The position numbers and the translations under genes were made by a program. From assembly GCF_902859875.1 (NCBI RefSeq), contig NZ_CADIKF010000003.1, positions 62,001 through 126,000 of the forward strand: a DNA stretch of 64,000 nucleotides, read 5' to 3'. Below are positions 10,000 through 18,846 of this stretch, piece after piece. This DNA comes from Paraburkholderia solisilvae. GTDB lineage: Bacteria; Pseudomonadota; Gammaproteobacteria; Burkholderiales; Burkholderiaceae. The notes below the pieces were generated by a model, which saw nothing but the letters and a program-made list of their open reading frames with translations, searched no databases and was not told where the DNA came from. Each line of letters starts with the position of its first letter. Position 1 is the stretch's first letter.

Positions 10000-10181
10000 G
10001 CGTTGTGGGCCCGCGAAAAGTCGCGTCCACGAATACGCCACTCGCCCACGGTGGCACGCGTGAGTTAAAGACGCGTTCATTGATAGGAAAAATCCCAAAA
10101 TCCCGTTTCTTGACAAGACTTGACGGATTTTTTTGACCCAACCCGCAAAATTGACGGCTTGCTTGCAGCGGGGTTGTGTCG
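10000..10181 (+). promoter_or_regulatory. Upstream region of the CDI locus with iterated TTGAC
   Basis: The last part of the 336-bp gap between galU and bcpA. It is clearly less GC-rich than the surroundings. It holds a direct repeat of aaaatccc (about 10088-10103) and four TTGAC elements at 10110, 10120, 10133 and 10151. TTGACA at 10110-10115 is the best -35 candidate, but no good -10 lies 16-18 bp on. A GCGGGG tract at 10168-10173 can act as the ribosome site for the ATG at 10182. Confidence 0.35.
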
Positions 10182-13100
10182 ATGAATCGTCGTTACCGGT
10201 TGGTCTATAGTTGCTCGCGCAACATGTTCGTCGCCGTTGAAGAAACGGCTTCAGCGGCGAGCAAGGCTGGAGAGACGCGCGCTACAGGGCGTGCCGCCGG
10301 TGTGCGGGGAATTTGCCAGTCATTGCGCCGCCTCGCGCCGGCCGCGCTGCTGTCACTTCTACCGGCGCTCGCATTCGCGCAGATAGTCTCAGGCGGGGCG
10401 CACGCGCCAAACGTCATCCAGACACCCAACGGGCTCGATCAGGTCAACATCAATCGCCCGTCCGGCGCGGGCGTATCGGTGAACACGTACAACCGCTTCG
10501 ACGTGCAGTCGAACGGCGCGATCCTGAACAACTCGCCGACCATCGTCCAGACGCAACAGGCCGGCACGATCAACGGCAATCCGAACTTCGCGGCGGGCCA
10601 GTCTGCGAAGATCATCGTCAACCAGGTCAACAGTGCGAGCGCTTCGCAGTTGAACGGGTTTCTCGAAACAGCGGGTAATCGCGCGGAAGTGATCATCGCG
10701 AATCCGTCAGGCATCTCGGTCAATGGCGGCGGATTCATCAATACGAGCCGAGCCATTCTGACGACGGGTATGCCTGACTATGCCGCCGATGGCTCGGTCT
10801 CGGGCTTCAACGTCACAGGCGGCAACATCACGGTCAGCGGCGCGGGCCTGAACGCGTCGAACGTCGACCAGGTCGATTTTCTGGCCCGCGCTGTACAAGC
10901 GAACGCGGCCATCTACGCGAAGAACCTGAACGTCATCACGGGCGCGAACCATGTCGACCACGACACGCTGAACGCGACACCGATTGCGGGCGACGGCCCT
11001 GCGTCGGGCGTCTCCATTGACGTGAGCCATCTCGGCGGGATGTACGCGAACCGCATCTTCCTCGTGGGCACCGAGGCAGGTGTTGGTGTTTCGCTCAAGG
11101 GCGTGGTAGCGGCGAATGCCGGCGACCTCGTGCTTCAGTCCAATGGCCGGCTCGTGCTTGCAGGCACGCAGAACGCAAGCGGCAATATCAGCGTAAGCGC
11201 GCGCGATGGCATCGACAACAGCGGCACGACCTACGCGCAACAGAACGTCAGCCTGAGCACGAGCGGCACACTGACAAACAGCGGCATGGTCGCCGCGCAG
11301 CAGAACACGGCGGTCAGCGCGGGCTCGGTGAATTCGACCGGTACTCTCGCGTCGGGGGTAAACGGCGATGGTTCACTGGCGCAGTCCGGCGACCTGAATG
11401 TGAGCGCGTCCGGCGCGGTCACGGCGACCGGCAGCAATGCGGCAGGCGGCAGCGCAACCATCAGCGGTACGGCCGTGGATCTCGCCGGCAGCACCACGTC
11501 AGCAAACGGCGCTGTCGAGATCGCGGCGAACAGAGGCGACCTGAACCTGTCGAGCGCAGCCACGACTGCGGGCGGCACGCTCGACGCGCGCGCAAGCGGC
11601 ACGCTCACCAACGACGACGGCGTAATGTCCTCGGGCAGCGCACTGACCGTCGCGGCGGGCGCGCTATCGAACCGCGGTAGCCGGATGGTCGCGCCGGACC
11701 TCACGGTAACGATCGGCAGCACGCTTGACAACAGCGGCGGCGACATCGAAGCGAACCAGCTCACGCTGAACGCAACAAACCTGCTGAACCACGGCGGCAC
11801 GATTACGCAATACGGCCTGTCGTCGATCGTCTTGAACATCAGCGGCATGTTCGACAATTCAAACGGCGGCGCCTTTCAGACCAACAGTACAGACCTGACG
11901 CTTGCCCCAGGCTTGCTCATCAACGACGGCGGCACGATCCTCGACGCCGGAACGGGCAAGCTGACGATTGCGCCGCGCAACGGCACGGGCCTCTTCTCGA
12001 ACGTCGGCGGTCGGATTATCGCTGCGGGCCAGCTTGCCGTGCAGGCCGGCAGCCTGAACAACACAAACGGCGTGTTGGCCGCACAGGGCAATATTGCGGC
12101 GAACGTCGCGGGCGACGTGAACAATACGCAGGGTGCTATCCGCTCGCTCTCGTCAGCGTCTTTGACGACCAGTGGCACGCTGAGCAACACCGACGGACAG
12201 ATCCAGTCCGGAACGGGTGCAGCAGGCGACGCGAGCACGCTCAACATTCAGGCCGGGTCAATCGACAACACGAACGGTCTTGCCGGCAACCTCGGCACGG
12301 GCGACACGACCTTACACGGGGACAGCCGGACCGTAAACACGGGCGGCGCGATGACGGGTAACGGCAACGTCATCGTCGATACTTCGATGCTCGTGAACAC
12401 GCGGAACCGCCAGCGCAGTGGACAGATAAGCGGCGCGAACGTCACGGTGCTCGCGGACACAGTCGACAACAGCAGCGGCCGGATCGGCAACCTGACCGGC
12501 TCGAATGGCGATGTCGCCATCAGGACGACAGGCACGGTCACGAACACAAATGGACAGATCGGGGCAACGCATAACCTGTCCATCAATGCTGCGGCACTTA
12601 CAGGTGGTGGCGCATACAGCGCGGCGAATGACGTCGCGGTAAGCGTACAGGGCGATTTCGCGCCGACGCCGGATTTGCAGTTCGCCGCGGGCCATGACCT
12701 GACCTTTACCCTGCCGGGTACATTCAGCAATGGCGCGACGCTGCAAGCGGCGAACAACCTCGGTATCAACGCGGGCGATACCGCGAACAGCGGCGTGATG
12801 ATGGCAGGCGGCACGCTCACGACACACTCGAACACCTTGAAGAACGCGGGCGCGATGGTCGGCGGCAGCGTCTCGCTCAACGCGAACAGCACGATATCCA
12901 ACGTCGGGCCGACCGCGCTCATTGGCGCGACGGACAGCAACGGCACGCTTGAACTGCTCGCGCGGGACATCGAGAACCGTGACGACACGACGACAACTGA
13001 CACGCAGGCGACGACCGCAATTTACGGTCTTGGCAAGGTTGTTCTGGCAGGCGGCAAGGATGGCAACGGCAACTACACGAACGCCAAACTGATCCGCAAC

Positions 13101-16100
13101 CAGTCGGGCCTGATCGAGTCGGCCGGCGACATGGAACTGCACGCCGGCCAGGTCACGAACACGCGCACCACGATGACCACGACCGGCCTGAATCAACCGG
13201 TCGATTCCGCGCTGCTCGATCAACTCGGCGTCAGCTTGTCCGGATGCACTGCGGTCGATATGGCGGCCTGCTCCGGCCAGAACGTGGGCTGGTCCGACGC
13301 GAACCCGAATATGATCGGCGGCGTCAATATCGAGCCGCCGCACGGCGGGCAGTGGAACAGCGGCTACCAGTACACGACCTACGCAGGCGTGGCGCTCGCG
13401 AACGCGATTGCGTCTATCAGCCCGCAGGCGCAGATCATCGCGGGCGGCAACCTGGATGCGTCGACGGTCGGCCTGTTGCAGAACTACTGGAGCGCAGTCA
13501 CGGCGGCCGGCAACATCGCCGCGCCTGTTTCGCTCGACCAGAATAGCTGGCGAGGCCAGCGCGCGCCTGAAGTCCAAGTCACGTATTCGGGCTACTACCA
13601 CTACAACAACTACGACAACTCCGAGCACGACTGGACCTTGCCGTTCGGCGATGCGCCGTTTGCAGGCTCCGGGCCTGGCGGCTACGCACAAGCGGCGCCG
13701 GCCGACATCCGCCATTACTCGCTTCCTGCCTACGAATCGAGCTTTGTCGCAGGCGGCACGCTGTCGGGGTCGGGCATCAGCATCGACAATACGGCCGGTA
13801 ACGCGGGCATTCCGTCGATGGCTCTCGCGCCTGGGCAAGCAATGTCGGGGGTGAACGTCAGCGGTATAAGCGGTAACGCAACCGCGACGGCCCAGGGCGT
13901 TCTGCAAAACCTGACGGTGCCCCAAGGTGGTCTGTTCAACCCGGCAACCACACCGGGTGCGACCTGGCTGATTGAAACGAATCCGGCCTTCACAAACCAG
14001 AAGACGTTCATCTCGAGCGACTACTACCTGCAACAGCTTGGCCTGAATCCGCAAACGACCGAAAAGCGTCTCGGCGATGGTTTCTACGAGCAGCAGCTTG
14101 TACGCAACCAGGTAACGGCGCTCACCGGCAAGGCCGTGCTCGGCCCGTACACCGATCTTGAGGCGATGTACCAGTCGCTGCTCGCAGCAGGTGCATCGCT
14201 CTCGCAGTCGCTGAACCTGCCGCTCGGCATGAGTCTGTCGCCAGAACAGGTGGCACAGCTCACGAGCAACGTCATCATCATGCAAACCCAGGTGATTGAC
14301 GGGCAGTCCGTGCTCGTGCCGGTCGTCTATCTCGCGAAGACGAGCCAGCAAAACATGAATGGGCCGCTGATCGCCGCGACCGACATCGACATCCGGAACG
14401 CGCAGACCTTCACTAACAGCGGCACGGTGCAGGCAGGCAATACGCTGTCGATCCACGGCAACCAGATCGACAACGCGTTCGGCACGCTGCAAAGCGGCGG
14501 CCTGATGTCGCTGACGACGAAGGGCAACGTCGACCTCACGTCCGCGTCCGTGAACGCCGGCAGCCTCGCGCTGAACGCAGGCGGCGACCTGCTGTTGAAT
14601 ACGGCGGCGAAGACCGTTGACCAGGTCAGTGCGACGGGCGCCACGCGCACCACCACCACGCTCGGGCCGATGGCGAACCTGAACGTGAGAGGCGACGCCG
14701 CCATCGTGACAGGCGGCAACTTCCAGCAGAATGCCGGCAACCTGAATGTCGGCGGCAATCTCGGCATGGCGGTGGGCGGCAACTACGACATCGGCTCCGT
14801 GCAGACCGGTGAGCACAAGGTCGTCGAGCGCGCGAACGGCGTGTCGAACACGAACATCAACCAGACGACCGGCAGTAACGTGCACGTCGGCGGTGTATCG
14901 GTTATTGGCGTGGGCGGCGACCTGACGGCGACAGGCGCAAACCTGGATCTCGCTGGAGGCGGTACGGTCGCAGCGAATGGCAATGTGACGCTTCGAGCGG
15001 CGAAAGCCACCTCGACGACCGACAGCAACAGTTCGGGCAGCGACAGTCACGGCAGCTATTCCGAATCGCTGCACCGCTCCGACGATTCATTGACCGCGAC
15101 GACGCTTAGCGCCGGCAATTCGTTGACTGTGGCATCAGGCAAGGACATCAACGTCAACGGCAGCGCGATCAGTCTCGACAGGGGGACGGCGACGCTTGCG
15201 GCGGCGGGCAACGTCAACATCGGCGCGGCAACGGAAACTCACGTAGAGAACTCACAGGAACAGCACAAGCACAGCAATGTCGTGAGCGGCAAGGAAGTAT
15301 CGAGTTCGCGCGATACCACGATGACGCTTTCACAGGGCAGCCTGGTATCTGCGGACGCAGTCAGCATCGCAAGCGGCAAGGACATCAACGTCGCGGGGAG
15401 CACCATCGTCGGCACGAACGATGTCGCGCTCAGTGCCACGCATGACGTGAACATCACCACGACGCAGGATGCCATGCAGTCGTCGGGCAGTTATCAGGAG
15501 AAGCGCACGGGTCTCGGCGCGAGCGGGCTGACCGTTACGGTCGGCACGAACAAACTCGCGACGACTGATCAGGCGTCGAGTGTCACGAACAACGCGAGTA
15601 CGGTCGGCTCGCTGAACGGTAGTGTTTCGATTCAGGCGGGCAACACCCTGCATGTCACAGGTAGCGACCTGATTGCCGCGCAGAACATCACGGGTTCGGG
15701 CGCGAACGTCATCATCGACCCGGCAACCGATACCAGCCACAACAGCCGGAGCCAGAAGACGAGCAGCAGCGGTCTCGCGATTGGTCTTGCAGGGGCGATG
15801 GGCGATGCGATCAACAACGCGTATTCGGAGTCGCAGGCGGTTGGTCGTTCGACCAGCACAGGCAATGATCGCGCAGCGGCGCTGCACAGTATCGCGGCGG
15901 TTGGCAATGCCGCGATTGCCGGCATGGGGGTAAAGACGCTTGCCGATGACGGCAAGCCTGATATCGGCATCAAGGTCAGCATCGGTTCGAGCAAAAGCGA
16001 AAGCCAGTGGTCGGAAGATCAGACGACGCAACGCGGCTCCAGTGTTCAGGCCGGCGGCACCGCTGCGTTCGTCGCGACCAACGGCGACCTGACCATCGCT

Positions 16101-18182
16101 GGTTCAAACGTAAGCGCGCATGATGTCGTGCTTGCCGCAAAGAACAAGGTCAACGTCACCAATGCGACGGACACCGATTCGACGCGTAGTTCGAACAGTT
16201 CCAGTAGCGCGAGCTTCGGTGTGCAGTACACGCTGGGCGGCGGCTTTGGTGTTTCGGCGGCGATGGCGAACGCGCATGGCGACGCGAACAGTGACGCTTT
16301 GATCCAGAACGCTTCGCACGTCACGGGTGCAAACAGCGTCACGGTGATCTCGGGCGGCGATACGAACATTGTCGGCTCGCAGATTGCCGGCAAGCAGGTT
16401 ACCGCCGACGTTGGCGGCAATCTGAACATCGCGAGCATGCAGGACGTGACGTACAGCGCCGCGCACCAGAGCAGCACGGGCGGCGGGTTCACGATCAGCC
16501 AGGGCGGCGGCAGCGCGAGTTTCAGCGCACAGAATGGCCATGCGGATTCGGACTATGCGGGCGTCAACGAGCAGGCCGGGATCATGGCGGGCGATGGCGG
16601 ATTCAGCGTCAATGTCAAGGGCAACACGGGTTTGACCGGCGCGGTGATTTCCAGCACGGCGGATGCGTCGAAAAACAGCCTGACGACCGGGACGCTCACC
16701 TATAGCGATATCCAGAACCAGTCGCGCTACTCGGCGAACAGCAACGGTATCAGTGCGGGTGTGGGTGTTGGCGTGACCGGCAAGGCAGTCGGCCCCGGTT
16801 CGGTGAGCGGTTCGGGCGGCGTCACGCCGATGATCTCGCAGAATGAGAACGGCGATTCGAGTGCGACGACGCGCAGCGCAATTAGCGCGGGCACGATCGA
16901 CGTCACGGACCGGGGCGCTCAAACTCAGGACGTGGCCGGCCTCTCCCGCGACACGACGGACACGAACGGCAAGGTGGCGAACACGCCGGACGTGAACAAC
17001 ATCCTCGACCGGCAGGGTGACACCATGCAGGCGGCGCAGGCTGCAGGTCAGACGGTCGCGCAAGGCATCGGCGCGTATGCCGACATGAAGCGCGATGCGG
17101 CGCTCGATACGATGCAGAAGGCGCTCGACAGCGGCGATCTGAACGGCGCGGCTGCGGCGTATGCCGACTATCAGGGCTGGAAGGAAGGCGGCGATGATCG
17201 CGCCATTCTTCAGGCGGGCGGTGGTGCACTGATTGGCGGGCTTGGCGGTGGCGGATTCGGTGCCGTGGCTGGCGCGGCGGGTGCGGCGCTGTCGTCGAAG
17301 CTGGCCCCGCAGACACAGCGAATTGCTGACGGCGTGACGGATGCGACGGGGTCGTCGCTGATTGGCAATGTCAGCGCGAATATCCTGTCGGGGCTGGCGG
17401 GAGGAATTATCGGTGGCAGCGCCGGTGCAGCGATGGCGTCGAATGTGAACCTGTATAACCAGGGGCACGATACCGGCGAGAAGTCGGCTGTCGAAAAGGC
17501 TGCCGATCTCGCGGCGCGACTGAAGGATGCAATCGTGCAGACGGCGACGCATCCAGTTGATACCTTCAGTTATGCAATGGGATCGGCAGCAAATGATTTC
17601 GCCGGTCGAATGAAGGCCGATGCAAAGGCGAAGATGTCAGAGCCGCCGTCTGACCTGATGGCGCAAGGCGCGGCAAACGGGTTGAGTGCAGTCGTCGGTG
17701 CGGGTGGTGGTAAACCGCCTGCAGCAAGTCCGAGTGCGGTACTTGTCGATTCGGGCGCAGCACAGACTGCGAGTCCAGCACCGAATGTATCGGGTTATGC
17801 AGCCGGCAGCGCGATTTTTAACAGTGGCGCCAGTGAAGAGAATAAGGCGAGTATTGACGGCAGCGGGAATGGTCCCTACTCAAATCTCACGGACTCTCCA
17901 AGAGTCGGTCCGGGGAAGAATTTCACAGCAGCCCAAAAGCAAAAAATCTATCAACAAAACATGGAAAGCAACGGTGGAGTGCTACGATCAGATATGGATG
18001 GAGCCGAGCTTGTGATGCCAACCAAGAGTCAGAAGGGAGTAACTCCGCCATCCAATGAAGCGCAAATCGATCATATCGTTCCTCGAAATGCAGCGGATGC
18101 GGATGGCGCTCAGGGAACGAACAGCTACAGCAATGCTCAAGTGCTTTCACGCGATCAGAATCGACAGAAATCGAACAAATAG
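10182..18182 (+). CDS. bcpA: CDI exoprotein BcpA/CdiA (filamentous haemagglutinin-type) with HNH-like nuclease tip
   Basis: A 2666-residue two-partner-secretion exoprotein that forms a surface filament and delivers its C-terminal toxin into touching cells. Residues 1-24 are an extended signal peptide region (MNRRYRL...FVAVEE), followed by a hydrophobic core and AFA|Q cleavage near 66. The TPS secretion domain (about 67-230) carries NPSGI at 174-178. Long runs of beta-helix haemagglutinin repeats follow, interrupted near 1120-1200 by a Tyr/Asn-rich non-repetitive segment. A Gly/Ala-rich pretoxin domain ends in NVNLYN (2421-2426), the Burkholderia-type NxxLYN boundary. The 240-residue tip ends in an HNH-like signature, IDHIVPR (from 2629), then NAQVL and DQNRQKSN, consistent with a DNase. 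I chose the ATG at 10182 over the in-frame GTG at 10176 because it fits the signal motif. The immunity gene starts 3 bp after the stop. Confidence 0.93.
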   Translation: MNRRYRLVYSCSRNMFVAVEETASAASKAGETRATGRAAGVRGICQSLRRLAPAALLSLLPALAFAQIVSGGAHAPNVIQTPNGLDQVNINRPSGAGVSVNTYNRFDVQSNGAILNNSPTIVQTQQAGTINGNPNFAAGQSAKIIVNQVNSASASQLNGFLETAGNRAEVIIANPSGISVNGGGFINTSRAILTTGMPDYAADGSVSGFNVTGGNITVSGAGLNASNVDQVDFLARAVQANAAIYAKNLNVITGANHVDHDTLNATPIAGDGPASGVSIDVSHLGGMYANRIFLVGTEAGVGVSLKGVVAANAGDLVLQSNGRLVLAGTQNASGNISVSARDGIDNSGTTYAQQNVSLSTSGTLTNSGMVAAQQNTAVSAGSVNSTGTLASGVNGDGSLAQSGDLNVSASGAVTATGSNAAGGSATISGTAVDLAGSTTSANGAVEIAANRGDLNLSSAATTAGGTLDARASGTLTNDDGVMSSGSALTVAAGALSNRGSRMVAPDLTVTIGSTLDNSGGDIEANQLTLNATNLLNHGGTITQYGLSSIVLNISGMFDNSNGGAFQTNSTDLTLAPGLLINDGGTILDAGTGKLTIAPRNGTGLFSNVGGRIIAAGQLAVQAGSLNNTNGVLAAQGNIAANVAGDVNNTQGAIRSLSSASLTTSGTLSNTDGQIQSGTGAAGDASTLNIQAGSIDNTNGLAGNLGTGDTTLHGDSRTVNTGGAMTGNGNVIVDTSMLVNTRNRQRSGQISGANVTVLADTVDNSSGRIGNLTGSNGDVAIRTTGTVTNTNGQIGATHNLSINAAALTGGGAYSAANDVAVSVQGDFAPTPDLQFAAGHDLTFTLPGTFSNGATLQAANNLGINAGDTANSGVMMAGGTLTTHSNTLKNAGAMVGGSVSLNANSTISNVGPTALIGATDSNGTLELLARDIENRDDTTTTDTQATTAIYGLGKVVLAGGKDGNGNYTNAKLIRNQSGLIESAGDMELHAGQVTNTRTTMTTTGLNQPVDSALLDQLGVSLSGCTAVDMAACSGQNVGWSDANPNMIGGVNIEPPHGGQWNSGYQYTTYAGVALANAIASISPQAQIIAGGNLDASTVGLLQNYWSAVTAAGNIAAPVSLDQNSWRGQRAPEVQVTYSGYYHYNNYDNSEHDWTLPFGDAPFAGSGPGGYAQAAPADIRHYSLPAYESSFVAGGTLSGSGISIDNTAGNAGIPSMALAPGQAMSGVNVSGISGNATATAQGVLQNLTVPQGGLFNPATTPGATWLIETNPAFTNQKTFISSDYYLQQLGLNPQTTEKRLGDGFYEQQLVRNQVTALTGKAVLGPYTDLEAMYQSLLAAGASLSQSLNLPLGMSLSPEQVAQLTSNVIIMQTQVIDGQSVLVPVVYLAKTSQQNMNGPLIAATDIDIRNAQTFTNSGTVQAGNTLSIHGNQIDNAFGTLQSGGLMSLTTKGNVDLTSASVNAGSLALNAGGDLLLNTAAKTVDQVSATGATRTTTTLGPMANLNVRGDAAIVTGGNFQQNAGNLNVGGNLGMAVGGNYDIGSVQTGEHKVVERANGVSNTNINQTTGSNVHVGGVSVIGVGGDLTATGANLDLAGGGTVAANGNVTLRAAKATSTTDSNSSGSDSHGSYSESLHRSDDSLTATTLSAGNSLTVASGKDINVNGSAISLDRGTATLAAAGNVNIGAATETHVENSQEQHKHSNVVSGKEVSSSRDTTMTLSQGSLVSADAVSIASGKDINVAGSTIVGTNDVALSATHDVNITTTQDAMQSSGSYQEKRTGLGASGLTVTVGTNKLATTDQASSVTNNASTVGSLNGSVSIQAGNTLHVTGSDLIAAQNITGSGANVIIDPATDTSHNSRSQKTSSSGLAIGLAGAMGDAINNAYSESQAVGRSTSTGNDRAAALHSIAAVGNAAIAGMGVKTLADDGKPDIGIKVSIGSSKSESQWSEDQTTQRGSSVQAGGTAAFVATNGDLTIAGSNVSAHDVVLAAKNKVNVTNATDTDSTRSSNSSSSASFGVQYTLGGGFGVSAAMANAHGDANSDALIQNASHVTGANSVTVISGGDTNIVGSQIAGKQVTADVGGNLNIASMQDVTYSAAHQSSTGGGFTISQGGGSASFSAQNGHADSDYAGVNEQAGIMAGDGGFSVNVKGNTGLTGAVISSTADASKNSLTTGTLTYSDIQNQSRYSANSNGISAGVGVGVTGKAVGPGSVSGSGGVTPMISQNENGDSSATTRSAISAGTIDVTDRGAQTQDVAGLSRDTTDTNGKVANTPDVNNILDRQGDTMQAAQAAGQTVAQGIGAYADMKRDAALDTMQKALDSGDLNGAAAAYADYQGWKEGGDDRAILQAGGGALIGGLGGGGFGAVAGAAGAALSSKLAPQTQRIADGVTDATGSSLIGNVSANILSGLAGGIIGGSAGAAMASNVNLYNQGHDTGEKSAVEKAADLAARLKDAIVQTATHPVDTFSYAMGSAANDFAGRMKADAKAKMSEPPSDLMAQGAANGLSAVVGAGGGKPPAASPSAVLVDSGAAQTASPAPNVSGYAAGSAIFNSGASEENKASIDGSGNGPYSNLTDSPRVGPGKNFTAAQKQKIYQQNMESNGGVLRSDMDGAELVMPTKSQKGVTPPSNEAQIDHIVPRNAADADGAQGTNSYSNAQVLSRDQNRQKSNK
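16779..17080 (+). repeat. Direct repeat, copy 1 (inside bcpA pretoxin region)
   Basis: About 300 bp colinear, without gaps, with 18545-18846 (fixed offset 1766 bp). The core 16939-17000 is identical over 62 bp to 18705-18766; differences elsewhere are scattered and many are synonymous. It encodes the start of the pretoxin region. Confidence 0.9.
17460..18182 (+). other. Variable toxin tip (CdiA-CT) of BcpA
   Basis: The part of bcpA after NVNLYN. Its base composition falls towards the 3' end: codons such as AAA, TCA, AGT and GAT become frequent, unlike the GC-rich body. The last 90 residues begin GPGKNFTAAQKQKIYQ and end in an HNH-like His/Asn pattern seen in polymorphic-toxin nucleases. Composition and position fit a horizontally exchanged cassette together with the adjacent immunity gene. 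Confidence 0.75.
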
Positions 18183-18185
18183 CAT

Positions 18186-18482
18186 ATGACTTCAGGAAAT
18201 TGGCCTTTCGCCGATCCGCCAAACGTGGCGGTCATCGCAAATCGAAAAATTGTGCAAGGACACGATTGGATCGCCTATGTCACACACGACGCTGACGATG
18301 GCGCGTGGCAATTTCACACAAAGGACGCCGAGCCTCCAGCGGAAGGAGAAGCAGCCATCGTAAGCCTGGAAGCGATTTTTAGGATCGATAGCACAATTGC
18401 GCAGCTTGCCGACCTTCCCCTTGGCTGGCATGCGTGGCGCACATCGACAAGCCGGCGCTGGCAGCGCGCAAAGATGGATTAG
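18186..18482 (+). CDS. bcpI: Immunity protein for the HNH-type tip (BcpI/CdiI)
   Basis: A 98-residue acidic, soluble protein with no signal peptide or membrane segment, starting 3 bp after the bcpA stop, which is the canonical position for the cognate immunity gene. The pattern (vIaNRKIV...IaYVthD.dDGaWQFh...vSLE.I...D.ti..LADLPlGW.AWR) resembles the DUF2185-like family often found beside toxins; I recall this resemblance and cannot search for it. Its role would be to bind the nuclease tip in the cytoplasm and protect siblings. The coding sequence is less GC-rich than the bcpA body. The function is inferred mainly from position. Confidence 0.75.
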   Translation: MTSGNWPFADPPNVAVIANRKIVQGHDWIAYVTHDADDGAWQFHTKDAEPPAEGEAAIVSLEAIFRIDSTIAQLADLPLGWHAWRTSTSRRWQRAKMD

Positions 18483-18544
18483 TGCGTCGCCTACGCTCGT
18501 AGATAGCCAATTTCTGAAAAGCGCGGGCAAGCATTGGCAATACG

Positions 18545-18846
18545 GGCAAGGCAGTCGGCCCCGGTTCGGTGAGCGAGTCGGGCGGCGTGACGCCGATGAT
18601 CTCGCAGAACGAGAGCGGCGATTCGAGTGCGACGACGCGCAGCGCAATAAGTGCGGGCGCGATCAGCATCACGAATGCTTCGAACCAGACGCAGGACGTG
18701 ACGAGCCTCTCCCGCGACACGACGGACACGAACGGCAAGGTGGCGAACACGCCGGACGTGAACAACGTCCTCAACCAGCAGGCAGACACGATGCAGGCCG
18801 CGCAGGCTGCGGGGCAGACGGTCGCGCAAGGCATCGGCGCGTATGC
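18545..18846 (+). repeat. Direct repeat, copy 2 (start of the displaced toxin module)
   Basis: The partner of 16779-17080. It begins abruptly about 60 bp after the first immunity gene; upstream of it the two sequences are unrelated. The 62-bp identical core is 18705-18766. Confidence 0.9.

Noticed and set aside
12312..15074. 920-codon minus-strand frame inside bcpA
   Set aside because: Antisense of the haemagglutinin repeats; Arg/Ala/Val-rich, no start signal and no motif.
18483..18568. A start codon for the displaced toxin module
   Set aside because: The homologous frame opens after a TGA at 18515-18517 and has no ATG or Shine-Dalgarno; the GTG at 18569 lies inside the repeated segment where the parent gene has the same internal Val.
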